Positions 34,840 through 47,546 of a DNA stretch of 64,000 nucleotides are shown here, piece after piece (position 1 is the stretch's first letter; every line of letters begins with the position of its first letter). Source of the stretch: Trema orientale (taxonomy: Eukaryota > Streptophyta > Magnoliopsida > Rosales > Cannabaceae); NCBI GenBank assembly GCA_002914845.1, contig JXTC01000111.1:650669-714668 (forward strand), given 5' to 3'. The position numbers were made by a program, and so were the translations under genes. Under the pieces are notes generated by a model. The model was not told where the DNA came from and ran no database searches. It saw only the letters and a list, made by a program, of their open reading frames with translations.

Positions 34840-37380
34840 AATAACAAATTTACAGTGGGCTCAATTTTTTCTAGACTCGATACCACAATTTTAGAAAAAT
34901 GTCATTTTTTAAAATAATAACTAATAACTAAATGTATTTATAACTGGTATATAACCATGCATTGATAAATGGCAATCGGTAGCTAGTTTTCTAATACTGG
35001 TAACTAATAACTATTTTAAAAGTGATATTTTTCTAAATTTTTTTTAAAAGGTGGTATTCTTCTGAAAAAAAGTGGTACATGAATTGGGGAAAAAAAAACT
35101 GATCCACTCTATTTTTGTATTCTTTTTGTTTTTGTGGGTAATAGTGTTAGATTCCTTTTTTTTCAACTTTTTGGACTTTGGGACTAGATTTTTGTGAGAA
35201 GCCCAAATAATCTTTGAGAAATTAGAGTGGGTGTCTTTTTCTTAAGCCATTTTAATAAATATTCACATTTTTTGTAGCTAAATAGTCGAGTATATAATTT
35301 TACACTTAGTATATCTATATATATATATAAGTTTTTAGTTTATGTATTAGATACATCATGTTTTACATATTAATCGTTTTACTATAGTATATGAAATATG
35401 GACATTTACCTATAATAGGCCAAAAATTCGATCATTTTGACTATAAGACCCATAGTTTTCCAATAGTACTTTGTACAATGATTTTTTTAGAAGTGTCACA
35501 ATATTAGTGACAAGTAATCAGTAAATTAGTGCCCAATGATGATTTTAGAAAACTTTTATGATTAAAAATCTAATGACTAGCTATCACTAATATTTTAACA
35601 GTCCTAAAATGTCATTTCAAAAAATAGTCCTAGAAATATCATTTTGGCCCAAATTACTCCTGGTCAGGTCATTCTCCTTTCATTGGGAATACTTTCATAA
35701 ATAGTAGTTTTTATTAAAAAATATATTGGGTTTCTAAAACTTCTACCTACAAAACAAAAGAAAAATTACAAAAATATGGTGGGTCAGTTCTTTTTCCAAA
35801 ATCCCATACCTTATTGTTTTTAGAAAAATGATATTTTCTAAAATAGTTTTAAAAAAATGCCATTTTAAATTATTACCTAGTAAACGGTCACTAGTTTTCG
35901 AACATTAGTAACTAGTAACCAAAAGTATTTAAAATATAATAAAAAAAAGATAGAGAAAAAAAAAATATTTTAGCTAGTAATAGAAATAGGAAAAATAATA
36001 AAAAGTACAAAAAAGAGGAAAAAAAAATGAACAACAAAATAAAAAGTATGTGTTATAATTGGTAACCAGTTTCAAACAACTAGTAACCATTTTAAAAATG
36101 ACATTCTTCTAAAAAAATTTTAAAAAATACGGTACAAAAATTAGAAAAAAGATAATCTACCATATTTTTCAAGTTCGTTTTGAAAAAGGTCCATGTATGG
36201 CCTAATTTCCTCAAAGTATTCAATAAAAATACTGACTAACAAAAGTTTTACGTAAAAATTAAGCCTTGTACGATATTTTTATAAAATAATTGGAAATATA
36301 CGGTGGACTCTGTTTTTTTTAGATTTGGTACCGTATTTTTTTTTAGACAAATACTATTTTTCAAAAAGTTTTTAGAAAACTACTATTGTCTAAAATAGTA
36401 ACAAGTAACCGATAACTGATTTTCGAGCATTAGTAACTAGTAACCAAAGGTATTTATAAGTGGTATAGATGTTAGTATGGGTCGGCCTACATTCTAAAGA
36501 AAAAGCAAGATACCAGTCCGACCCGGTAAATATAGCAGGGGTCGGGCTGGGTCTCAACAATAGGCCTATCAGTCCGACCCGACCCACATTTCTGTAAGCC
36601 CACATTAGGCCCATATTTAGTCATTTTATTTATAATTTTAAATATATTTCTTAATTAAAATAAAAAAAAATCTTAATTAAATATTTTCATTTATATAGTT
36701 TTAATGTTATTTATTTACTGATTTTGTTTATTTTCAATTTATTCAACTTTTAAAAGAATATAAATTAGTTTTAGACCCATATAAGCAAATATTTGATATT
36801 TTAAGGGAAATTAAGCCTTGTACGACGTCTTTAGAAATCAAATTTGAAAAATATGATGGCTACGATTTTAGACCCATATAAGCAAATATTTGAAAAATAA
36901 ATATTTGAAAAATAAATTTTAAAGGAATATAAATTGGTTTTAGACCCATATAAGCAAATATTTGATATTTTAAGGGAAATTAAGCCTTGTACGACGTCTT
37001 TAGAAAACAAATTTGAAAAATACGATGGCTGCGATTTTTGTAAATCTAATACTGTTTTTATTAAAAAAATGTTATTTTTTAAAAAAATATTTAGGCAAAT
37101 GTCATTTTTTTTAAATAGTAACTAGTAACTGGTAATCAATTTTTAGCAACTGGTAACTAGTAACCAAAAGTATTTATAACTAGTAATTGGTAACCGGGAA
37201 CTAGTAACCAGTTTTCAAAAACTGGTAACTAGTAACCATTGTAAAAATAATATTTTTCGAATTTTTTTTAAAGTGATATTTTTGAATAAAAACATACAAA
37301 AATTGGAAAAAATAACCTGACCTCTGTATTTTTGTAACTTTTTTGTGTTGTTATAGGTAAAAGTGTTAAAAACTCATATT
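34840..37380. repeat. Cluster of AGAAAAATATCATTTT / GTAACTAGTAACC modules
   Basis: The modules GTAACTAGTAACCA and TAGAAAAATGATATTTT recur at about 34900-35060, 35820-36120, 36360-36460 and 37070-37260. The boundary motif CTGACC/CTGATCC-CTCTATTTTTGTA occurs at about 35099 and 37319, and in inverted form (AAAAATATGGTGGGTCAG) at about 35771. This looks like nested decayed copies of one AT-rich element. No gene. Confidence 0.55.
36768..37045. repeat. Direct duplication of about 105 bp
   Basis: TTTTAGACCCATATAAGCAA begins copies at about 36769 and 36941; both continue through GGGAAATTAAGCCTTGTACG, GACGTCTTTAGAAA and GATGGCT[AG]CGATTTT, nearly identical. A truncated copy of the first 30 bp lies between them (about 36868), and a relic AATTAAGCCTTGTACGA at 36258. 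Confidence 0.85.
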
Positions 37381-37401
37381 TTAAAGCATAGAAGAACAAC
37401 G

Positions 37402-39260
37402 TGTTAGGGATAGTGCTCTAAAACATATGGATTGTTTGTAACATTGCTGAAAATGAATAAAATTTACAATTTTCTTATTTGCCTATGTATTTTATGTTTT
37501 ATAATATTACACTGTTAGAATGTTATATTAAAATTCCTTATTTATTTATAATACTGTAAAACTTAGTATTTAACTGTTGAATTACAAGAGGATTGAGCTT
37601 ACAGTTAAATAATTTAAACTGTCCGTAACAGATAATTAAAGTTTGGAATCTTTAATTAGTAAGTTACTAGTGCAGTTTATTCTCATTGAAAATGTGGTAA
37701 TATTATCCGGGTTACTAATGTAGTAACATTAGAATATAGGCACTTAATATAATGTTGATTATATTGGACTAGACCAGATAAAATTTATTCTCCAATAATC
37801 TTCCGTTTCATGGAAGAATTAATTTTATCATTAAGATGGTCATATATAAGATAATCTTAATCCTGAGTATTTAACAGACTCCTGTTTGTTAAATTATATT
37901 TTTTGACTTACTCGACACGGTCTTATTTTTAAAATAGTCTAAAGTCTTGTATCTTAAAAATATAATTTAGCATATAGCTGGGAATGATAATATACAGATA
38001 TGGAATCCATACCCTTATAATTTAGCATATAGCTGGGAATGATAATATACAGATATGGAATCCATACCCTTCCATTTGGAAGTTATAAGAATAATTTTCT
38101 TAAGTGGTAATTCAAGACTTGAACAGTTAAGCACTCAATTTACAATAAGATTGTGAATTATCTGTTCATTAGAGAATTATTGGAACTTAAGGATAAAGAA
38201 ATAATTAGGGAGGTTAGCAGAAAAAACTTAGCCCTAATTATGAATTATTCATGGAGGATTAACTCATATATAATGATTATATCAATAGATTATTGATAAT
38301 TTTTTTGAGTAAATTTCAACTCTATAATTTCAAGAATGCAATTCCAAGTTTATAGTGGAGTAACTTTAGAATTAATAAATGAGACATAATAATTAAAGAA
38401 TTTAATTAATTGTCTAAATTTATTAGAGCTTGAATTATAGGTCCATAGGTTCTCAATTCCAACTCCCAATTACTGTAGTGAATTATGTATGATCGTAGGG
38501 TATTAAATTGTTTAATTTATATTGCTCTCTTCAAATAATAAGTACAAAGAATTAATTCTTATAATAATTGTTATTACAAAACTATGGATAAATATTAATT
38601 AATTTTTAATTAATTAATTATTTAGATAATGTTAGACATAAATTATGAATTAAATACTATTAAATAGTTTGATAATATTTTTGAAATTGTAATTTCAAAT
38701 TTGAATAGTTTAAATTTTAAATTTCATGGATTAGATATGAGTTAATCTATTTATTTTCAAATTTTAAATTTTGAATTTTAGTTTGAAAATAATAATAATA
38801 GATAAAATAATTTTAATATATAGTTAATTAAAATTATATATTAAAAAAAAGATATTTGGTTTTAACGCACACCATAAAGTGGTGTGTGATACCTCCTAAA
38901 AATGTGGAGAGATATTTTTAATATATATATGTATATTAAATAAATTTAATTAAAAGTTAATTAAAATTATATTTTAAATAAAACTATCTCCCTATTATTA
39001 TGCTCAAGCACTTACAAAATTGCAAGTGATTTTGGTTAATAAAACAATTAATTAGTCAATTTCTTTAGAAGCAAAAAAACAAAAACAAAAAAGTTACTTG
39101 CAAAGTCGAGTTGTTAATTATTTCATAATAAAAAGTTATAAATTGCATTTAGAACAACATCATCACGAATTGGATAACTTACAAAAAATAATATGACAAA
39201 TTTAGCAATTGGTGTCAAATATAGATTATTATTAGCATATATGTTGGAGGTGGTCTAAAC
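37402..39260. mobile_element. Possible Copia-type solo LTR
   Basis: Starts TGTTAGGGATAGTGCTCTAA, followed by ATTGTTTGTAACATT and, further in, AATTGTCTAAATTTATTAGAG, ATTATAGGTCCATAGGT and a GGTGTGTGATACCTCC block. These are features I associate with plant Copia LTRs. The right border is not resolved and no gag-pol frame is present, so a solo LTR or decayed element is inferred. Confidence 0.35.
37963..38068. repeat. Perfect 53-bp tandem duplication
   Basis: TATAATTTAGCATATAGCTG starts at 37963 and again at 38016, and the 53-bp unit ending GGAATCCATACCCT is repeated without a difference I can see. This implies a recent duplication. Confidence 0.9.
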
Positions 39261-39667
39261 ACACATGAGATTCCAAATTATAATAACCATGCTCTTTATA
39301 TTTTTTTCCCCTTTTTTCTAAAAAAAGAAAAACTAATTAAAATTATGAAGCCTTTATTTCTATATATCTAATATCAATATGTATTGTATGTGTACATGAC
39401 ATTAGAGAAATTAAACTTTAAACCTCAACATTAGAGGCATATGTGATTAGGTTAAGCTTGCGACCACTTAACTAGGTAATATTAATGTTAACTATTAACA
39501 AAAAGCTTTCTTTTGTTGAAGTGTTACTATACATTTATATAATAGAAACCAAAATATATATGCACATATATATACTATGACCGAGATATTTCCATTCTAG
39601 GGGCCAAAAAATTAGAGTGATGCTTATTTTGTAGTTTAAAGAGAAAATTGGGAGTCATTTTTGGCTC

Positions 39668-39920
39668 TTTTTTTTTGAGTGAAAAAGTGTTTGCAATTAA
39701 AATAAATCTTGATGTACAACAGACATAACAAATTGAGGAACTTCCTCAATCCAAACAAGTTCATCATGTATCTTAAGAGCACCTCTAGCTAGACAATGTA
39801 CTGATTTGTTAGTGTCACTGTTTACATATTTAAGAAGTACTCATGGAAAACTAGACAAAAGAACAGAAAGATCAAGCATCAAACCGATAAAAGGAGATCT
39901 TGATTTACATAATTTGTGAT
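39668..39920 (-). pseudogene. LINE (non-LTR retrotransposon) 3' remnant, RNase H tail
   Basis: On the minus strand one frame reads GLMLDLSVLLSSF, a stop, then KYVNSDTNKSVHCLARGALK and DELVWIEEVPQFV with VVHQDLF before a stop. This is the C-terminal end of the plant LINE RNase H domain (R-x-x-N-x-x-A-H-x-L-A-R followed by W-x-E-x-x-P). A poly(A) tail appears as the T-run at 39668-39676. It is 5'-truncated, as usual for LINE insertions, and carries an internal stop. Confidence 0.75.
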
Positions 39921-40289
39921 AATTTTTAAATGTGTCTATAGAGCTCTTAAAAAGATACGATCCTTTTTATGATCAGTCAGTTTTTCTAAAAACTTTTAAA
40001 AAAAAGAGAGAGAAAAGTGAGACTTTCTCTGAAAAAAATATTAAGATCTTGTTATTCTCATATGCTGAGAAAAATAACAAGAACAAAAAAAGAGAGCTTT
40101 AGACCTACGATCATATTTTCTTGTCCACTCAGTCATTCACTTGTAAAAGAGGCTTGGATTAGAAGATCGTGGTTCCAAAAAAAACAAAAGTTAGGATCCC
40201 CTGCAGAGTTTCGAAAGGTTCTTTTCTAAATCTCTAGCATTTATTAATAGTGATTAATAATCACATAAGCTTATAAGATCTGCAAAATT

Positions 40290-40800
40290 TTTTGAAACCC
40301 GGGGCCACCACCTTTCTGCTGCAATCTATTCTAAAACCAATACAACGAAATTAGACCCGCATCTTAGGCTATATTCAGTCCGCATTGGTATGGCCTACAT
40401 AGGCACGGTCCACTTAGGCCCCATGAAATGTGGGCTGGGCCTGTGGGCTGTGCCCGACTACTTAATAAGAGTAGGGCCTGGGCCAATTTGACACACACTT
40501 TAGGCGGACTGTACCTAAGCCTAGTACAAAGCTTGTATGGGCTTATCCAATGTGGATCGGGCCATATCGGCCCACTTTATATCTCTAGTAATTGGTGTAT
40601 AACTAATATTTGGTAAAGTTTTCAGACACCAGTAAATTAGTAACCATTTTAAAAATGGTATTTTTTTAACAACTTTTTAAAAAATAGTATTTTTCTAAAA
40701 AAAGCAGTACGGGAATTGGAAAAAAATCTGACTCACCGTATTTTTGTAATTCTTTTTTGTTTTTATATGTAGAAATGTTGGAAACTCAAGTTTTAATTAG
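40290..40800. other. GC-richer repeat segment, no gene
   Basis: Contains many GGCCCA/TGGGCC motifs (CTGGGCCTGTGGGCTG, GGGCCATATCGGCCC), followed by the CTGACTCACCGTATTTTTG module also seen at 37319. The 62-codon frame at 40428 has no recognisable product. Probably a decayed transposon. Confidence 0.4.
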
Positions 40801-40889
40801 CCTAATTTTTCTTCCTTTATTATAGTTTAGCATAAATTTATGGGCCAACAAATCTTGGGGAAATCACACCCATTATTGTAAATATATAT

Positions 40890-41312
40890 TTTTGGGAAAA
40901 TTTGATTTTTTTATTGTGATTTTTCAAAAAAATAAAAAAATCCCGAATTTTAAAATTGTTTGAAAAATCCTTGATTTTCATTAGAAAAATACTATTTTTA
41001 AAAGTATTCAGAAAAATACTACTTTTTATTAATTGATGAGATACTTGAAATATCCAATCAAGTTACTTGAGATAACTTGACTGATTATCTTAAGTAACTA
41101 GATTAGTTAAACTATGTAGCCTAGCTGGTTACCTTGAGTACCGTTGAAAAATACCAATTTTGAAGAAATTGTGGTATTGTTCTAAATATTTATTAAAAGT
41201 GCTATATTTTGAAAATTATTTTTAAAAGTGATATTTTTCTAAATCAATCCAGGATTTTTCAAAAAATTTGGCCCATTTGGAATTTTTCAATTTTTGGGTA
41301 CTTTGGGCCTGG
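40890..41312. repeat. Inverted distant copy of the repeat at 34291-34690
   Basis: Reading the minus strand gives CCCAAAGTACCCAAAAATTG, AGAAAAATATCAC, TTAATTAATAAAAAGTAGT-like and AATCAAGGATTTTTCAAA in the same order as at 34291-34690. The two copies face each other 6.2 kb apart. Confidence 0.65.
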
Positions 41313-41358
41313 AAATTTGAAAGAAACCCAATATTTTTACCTTTGATTTTTTTTTTTT

Positions 41359-41776
41359 GAGAAATTTATGCATAGTATCCGTTCTTAAAATTTATTTTCA
41401 GAAATACTTGTTTTTAATTTTTCTTTCAAAAATACCTGTTTTTATGGTCCACATTTCATATACGAAATGAGTGGTCTACATTTATAACGTAAATTTTATC
41501 CATGAAGTACATATTTCATGTGTAAAATATAAACGGTATATATTTATAATATGAATATTTACCACGGTTTATATTTTTCATTATAAATTTGACTTATGGT
41601 ATAGATTTTAAATTTGACTTATGAAATATATATCGTGGTCTACATTTTATATGTAAAACAATGATGGTCTACATTTTTCTAAAAAGAGTATAAAAACAGG
41701 TATTTATGAAATAAAAATAAAAAATAAGTATTTACGAAAATATGATTTTGAAAACGGGTACTTATGAACTTTTCTC
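41359..41776. mobile_element. Foldback element, arms about 100 bp
   Basis: The left arm (GAGAAATTTATGCATAGTAT, CCGTTCTTAAAAT, AATACCTGTTTTTAT) pairs with the right arm (ATAAAAACAGGTATTTATG, AATATGATTTTGAAAACGGG, CTTATGAACTTTTCTC). The loop holds repeated GGTCTACATTT and TATGTAAAA motifs. No coding capacity. Confidence 0.7.
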
Positions 41777-41809
41777 TTTTTTTTTTTGATATTTTATATT
41801 TTACACGTG

Positions 41810-42185
41810 GCATTTGGACTTTTCGGTGTTCTTATCCTTCGTGACTATGGGCCTCGTCGAGGTCACTACAGGAGGAGAAGGAATCCGGGTAATCGGAAGT
41901 GGGCTCGGCGCCAAGGTCTAAAACAAGGCCTATTTATTTGCGAGTTGTGTCACGCTTACAAGATTGAGCGCTTTCGAGGTCGCTCGGGTGGCGAACGACA
42001 ACATTTTGGAGGATATCAAGTAGTAGACTGTAGGTGAATGGCCAAAGAAACTTGTGGGTGTCGTTTGGGCTGAGACTAAGAGTAGTATGATTGCCCACGG
42101 CGGTGGCATTGCCTTTCTGTTCGGGTTTGCTCTTTTTGAGAAATCCACAGTGGCTTGGTGACCATGGAATCACCTAGTAAGCGAC
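41810..42185. other. GC-rich patch, possible degraded coding sequence
   Basis: About 370 bp are GC-richer than the surroundings. The plus strand opens 83 codons (41786-42037) rich in Arg/Gly; the minus strand opens 72 and 79 codons (41930-42173), one reading KAMPPPWAIILLLV. The PPPWAI string recalls the membrane-proximal region of RHD3/SEY1-type GTPases, but the match does not continue in frame. I treat it as an unassigned fragment. Confidence 0.25.
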
Positions 42186-42189
42186 TTAT

Positions 42190-45090
42190 ACTAGATTTGT
42201 ACGTAACTGTCTCACCCACTAATTCACGTGGTCATGCCTGATTATGTCTATATGTATGACCGACCAAGTCAGCTACCAAGTGATTTGTTGTTGACTGGAA
42301 AAATCAAAATATTCAGATTTTTTTTTAAGGTCCCATCTTTTTTCTCCACTCACATTAATTGCCCAAAAGTCTTTAACAATTGGGCCCTTAGCTCATTTAA
42401 GCCTGTTTCAAGATCTACGTCCCCATTTGGGAGTACAACGATTAGTAGAAAATTAGGAAGAGTAGAAACATAAATGTTACCAAATGCCAAGACAAATTCA
42501 GATCAAAAGAGGTGTTAGAGCCTATCTGCTTGCACATTTCAATAGTTAACTTCCATTTATTGTAGATTCTAATTGCATCACTCGTACCAAAATAGTCTAA
42601 GCAAACTTATATAGGTGTCCCTTTGGGTCGAATCAACTTGCAAATGTTAACATTGGTGCAATTCGTTCTAGTCAAAATTTCTGGCCCATTATGTTATTGT
42701 TAGCTATTGGGTATCCTATTTAACTTATTTAAGCCAAACTTGACCATAAAATAGAAAAAAGAAATTGGTTGTTGTATTTGTAATTATTTACGTTCTAAAG
42801 CGGCCAGATAGTTCATTTAGTTGTAAACTACCAAAAGCATTCTCCCACATAATCAATTATAAATGAGTACAAATTCATTACAAACCTCTCTATATGTTGA
42901 TCATCTCCACACAAAAAGAAGAAGGAAAAAAGATTTAGGAGATGGGTGATGTATACAATTAAAAAAGTAGTATGATGGTTGGCGTTTGGATCCAAATCTT
43001 CGCAGATTTTTTACAATTTGATGTCCAAAATTTTCCATTTCAAACATGTGCTTGCAGCCTGCGTGACGAATCTGACAAATGATGCATACAAAATCCCTGT
43101 TGGCCTATTGAGTAGTTCTCTTATCTATCTATCTATCTATCTATATATATATAATCTTCAAATTTGAAATGATAGGAAATTAGATGAGGATGATAATGAA
43201 AATCATCTTCATCATCATCCACTGAGGGTCTTCTTTGGCTGCGCAGGTAGTTGTGATTTATTATTGGTCAAAGGCATTACTTCTTGGCAAAAGCATATTA
43301 TATATGCTGCAGCAAATTGCAGTCGTTCAATTTGTGAATCAAAGCATAATTGGCATATGTATCTTTTTCCCCCTCCCACCTCCCTCTAAAAGTACTCAAA
43401 AGAGGAGATTGAGTGAGGAAGCAAAGCATGTCATGTAATGGGGTCCTCAACATAAAAGAAATGTAGGAAAGAAAAAAGGAAAGGAAAAAAAAAAAACTTC
43501 AACCCAAAAAGAAACTAATTATTGCTTGATGGAAGTTTTTTTTATTTAAAAAAAAAGAATAAATAAACAAATAAAGGGTTCACTTTTGTGTGGATAAGTA
43601 CATTTCCCAATAATACACCCCTAATTGCTTGGCTATTGTTGATGTATCTTGGAGCCGGGTAAAATGACTCCCACAACACATATTTGTACTTAAGAGTCGC
43701 CCAATATTAATTAGAAGGGTCTATATGAAGGGACTAAAATGCAGCCCTAGAAAAAGGGGGACTAAAATGCATATTTCAACATGATTGGATTTGAGTAGTA
43801 TTTAACTAATTAGTAATTAGAAACCTTTCAAGAAAAAAAGAGATATAAATGAATTTTTTTAATACCGGATTTGGCTCCTACATAATTTACATGTATATGT
43901 AAGGCTACATTATATGTTATTATCTTCACTAGCTATCTTAATTTGTAGGATTAATAGATGGATCACCATGTGATTGTGGAGCTTTAGCAATATAGATGAA
44001 GACCTCCGTTAGCACTAGTTAACATGCATGGAGAAGCGAAAATGATAATCATAAAGTATGATAGAAGTTCAATCTTATGATTAAGAGGTTTTGTGTTTCC
44101 CCACGTATGAGCTGCATAATTGATGCACAGTTTTTCAGGTGTAATGAAGTATATGGATTCTTATGGGCTAAGATTTGCTTCTACTTTAGGGGAAGTGAAA
44201 AAGAGATTAAATGTGACTCAGTCAACAAAGACACTGATTGATCCACTTATTGTTTGTTTGGTAGCTAGCTTAGAATGTTGGAGGTGATCAGTATATATAA
44301 CTCTTGTACGATATACATTATACAGTTGATTAAAAGTAATGCATCAACTAAAATAAAAAGTTCACGACAGGAGATCATCGAATTGCATTTTTAAAAATAA
44401 AATAAAACAAAAAAATCGTTTTCAGCCCTTTTCATTCCACCTTTTTTGGTTTGAAAACTATTTTAATTTTCAAATGCATTTATCAAAACAAAAAACTTAT
44501 ATAGTCCCGTGCAACTTTAGATCGTGTGGGAATTATTTTCAAGTTCATTAAAGCAGTGGAGTACTCACTAATTGAATGATGTCAATTTATATGCCTGGTA
44601 TTATTCTAATGTTATAGACCCTAAAGAAATAAAATGAAATCAGTAAAATGAAAGATTAATCATCAAATATGAGATAAAAATAAAAACCTTTAGTATATTT
44701 GAAAAATAATAATTTTGTTACTCTTTGTTTAATCCAAAATTTCTTATATATATTTGTTTATTAATACAGATAATCAATCCTTGCTTTCCTTAGGAAAAAC
44801 ACAGAAAATTTTAATTATAATAAATCGTTTGCTACAATATAAGTAATATAATTCTTATACACTTGCATGCTAAGCATAGTTCTATAATGATGCTTTCTTT
44901 TTAATGATAAGTAATCTATTTTCTTTTTCTTTTAGGGAATGCACATCATGTAAATATTATCTACTTTGGTCCCATAAGTTCCATTGGTCTATTTAAAGAC
45001 ACATCTCTACAGGTTATGAGGACTACATCCTTCTATACATTACTTTTCCAACGTGTTGATGTTGGGATGTTACTACCTTCTAGTTTAAAA
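42190..45090. other. Intergenic region, no gene seen
   Basis: AT-rich spacer with one tetranucleotide repeat and A-rich tracts. Open frames are short and unlike any known product. Confidence 0.55.
43121..43142. repeat. (CTAT)n microsatellite
   Basis: TTATCTATCTATCTATCTAT continuing into a TA run. Confidence 0.9.
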
Positions 45091-45095
45091 AAAAA

Positions 45096-45420
45096 AGGAA
45101 AAAGAAAACTTTCGACGACTAGATATTTAGTCACGGAAACTGAAATTTTATTCGCAAAAAATTATCTACGCAACTTAAATTTTTCAGTCGCCAGTAGTCA
45201 TAGAAAGTCTTTTGTGGCTAAAATATTTTTAGTCACAGGAAGTTTAAGACTAGTGACTGACTCTTAGTCTTTTGCGACTAAATTTAGTCACGGGAAATAC
45301 TTTTTCGGTTAAAATTTTTTAATCGCTACAAATAGTCGTTGTAGGTTTGTGAACTAATTAAAGTACTTTACGGAAAATTCTGGACTTAGTGACTAATTGC
45401 TACACATTTTAAAACGTGGT
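45096..45420. mobile_element. CACTA-like subterminal repeat fragment
   Basis: Short motifs TTAGTCACGG, GTGACT, TTTTGCGACTAAATTTAGTC and TAAAATTTTTTAATCGC recur in both orientations. This pattern is typical of the subterminal regions of CACTA (En/Spm-type) elements. No CACTA terminus is seen here. Confidence 0.45.
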
Positions 45421-45631
45421 TGAAGTAAGTTTTCTTGTACTATCATCTTGGGACTCAACACCTTCTTTAAACACCGTATATATCTTAATGCATTTTTTTT
45501 TTTTTTTGATTTATAGGATGATGATGATTCTAAATTTCTAATACTATAAGCTCGTTTGGTTCGGGTAATTGAAGAGAACATTTAAATGGATACAATAGAA
45601 TATATTATAATTGGAAATGCCTCTCACTTTT

Positions 45632-45636
<5 letters not shown>

Positions 45637-45688
<52 letters not shown>
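45637..45688. repeat. (TA)n microsatellite, about 50 bp
   Basis: Pure TA dinucleotide run. Confidence 0.95.
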
Positions 45689-45691
<3 letters not shown>

Positions 45692-46615
45692 GTGAACATT
45701 TTGTTGAAAACTAAGAACTGCACCCTTAAAATTTATGTTTATATAACACATGCCCTCATGGTGAAGTATTTTAATTCAGCAAACCATTAAAGTTTACAGG
45801 CCCATTGAGTAAAACAAAATAGGAAGCCAAATCTCAAACGTGAAATACAAAATTCATAATAATGGATTTTTTTTTTCCTTGAGAAACATATTAATTAGTT
45901 TCTTAAAAACAGAAAAAAAATATAAATAAAGAAAACCTTGTCTTCAATTTTCCTTGTCCTTCGTGAGAGAAAGAGAAGGGAGAGAAGGCACTAACAAGAA
46001 ATTTTTAAACTTTAAAGGACAATATTAACATATATAGTTGAATAGTTAAAAAGGAGAGAAATATAAAAGGAATAAAAAAGTTTTGGCAAAGCAAATGGAA
46101 AATTAAAAAAAAAAAAAGACTCATCTTTTTACTCAAAATTAAGGTAAGCAAATAATCTCTTTTACAATGAATTTCAAATTTTATTGTTCTTTCAAGTATT
46201 TTTTTCAAATCAAAATTTCAAATTATGTAAAATTATCTATGTAAATTCTCTTTTTACATGTTAGAATTGCATTTAATTAGAAATTTATCAAATTAACGAA
46301 AAAGCTTAACGTGACTAATTTATTATCATTTATATCTCTACAAAATGATTTGGATGATGTTGTAATTTACTAATGAAATTATTCAAATGTATTATTTTGA
46401 ATTTTTCACGCCCTAATTTTGTTTAAGAAACTCTCATAGGCATTTTTGTTTTATCTATTGGTACGTATAAATTTTTTCACCTTTCAATTTTGATCTAATG
46501 GCTATCAGTTGTTACATAACCTATAATTTATACAAAATGCATCTTACCTTCTATAGTCATTTTACAAATTACTATTTGAGTACTCTCTCCTATATATATA
46601 TATAAATATATATAC

Positions 46616-47533
46616 ATTGGATGAGTTTTAAATGAGTACTTTTATTTTTGGTCCGCCGATGGGTATTTTGAGCAAGTAATTGAAAGTGACATGTAATAGT
46701 ATGTTAATTACACTTATTTCTATTATAATTCTAATTCATAAAAAAGAAACTAATTTAGTTCTACTTTAATTCAGATTCATGTACATGAGTTTTAGGAATA
46801 TTTTTTACATTTTTGGAATGGAATAAAAATATTCCATTTAAATTTATGGATAATATTTTTTTTCTTATGTTTTTTTTAATTTTAATATTTTTAATATGAA
46901 ACCAAATGTCTTTGGAATATGTTTTCCGTTACTTCTTTTACATAATAAGTTTAGAACTGATTTTATCACCTTTTAATTTTGAAAATTTTTAGTTACTATA
47001 ATATGAATTTGATTTTTTCATAAAATTTAATCATCAAATTTCTTATATTTTTAATTGATACTTTCAATTTAATTTCCTTTAATTTGATTTAAATATATTT
47101 TTATAATAAAGCGTAATATCATGAGTTTGTTCTCTCTCGTCTTTTTTTTTTTTTTAACGTCAAAAAAAGTTTTTTACTTTTTTATCGGGTATTAAATTGG
47201 CTTTATTATGAATTAAACTTTATGAGGAATTAATATTTATGAGAACTATCCACTAAAAAAATTAATAAAAATTATAATATAAAGAGTATATTAATGGAAT
47301 TATATTGAAAAAATGAAAATTAAACATATTCATCTTAGCAGGAGAAAAATAGGTTAACCACCAATTTTATACTTTAAATGACCTTCTATATTTAGATAAT
47401 TATTAAATACAATAGTTTTTTTTTTTTTTTGATACAAGTGCTTTACTCATTATAGCCACTTTATGAAAATCAAACGATCTAAATTTAAATTATATCCAAT
47501 GGTAGATAATAATAGCCATTGAAGAAGTACCTA
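46616..47533. mobile_element. Diverged copy of the GATGGGTACTTTGACCAAGT family
   Basis: GATGGGTATTTTGAGCAAGT, GAAAGTGACATGTAATAG and TATGTTAATTACAC at the left resemble the left end of the elements at 58949 and 60102. The right side has the AAATCAAACGATCTAAATTT region and a GAAGTACCTATATA end. No frame. Confidence 0.45.
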
Positions 47534-47546
47534 TATATATATATAT

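Noticed and set aside
37402-39260. Complete Copia retrotransposon
   Set aside because: No gag-pol frame, primer-binding site or partner LTR was found; only a possible solo LTR is claimed at low confidence.
41930-42173. RHD3/SEY1-like GTPase gene fragment
   Set aside because: Only the PPPWAI string resembles the family; the following residues do not match in the same frame, so the resemblance may be chance.
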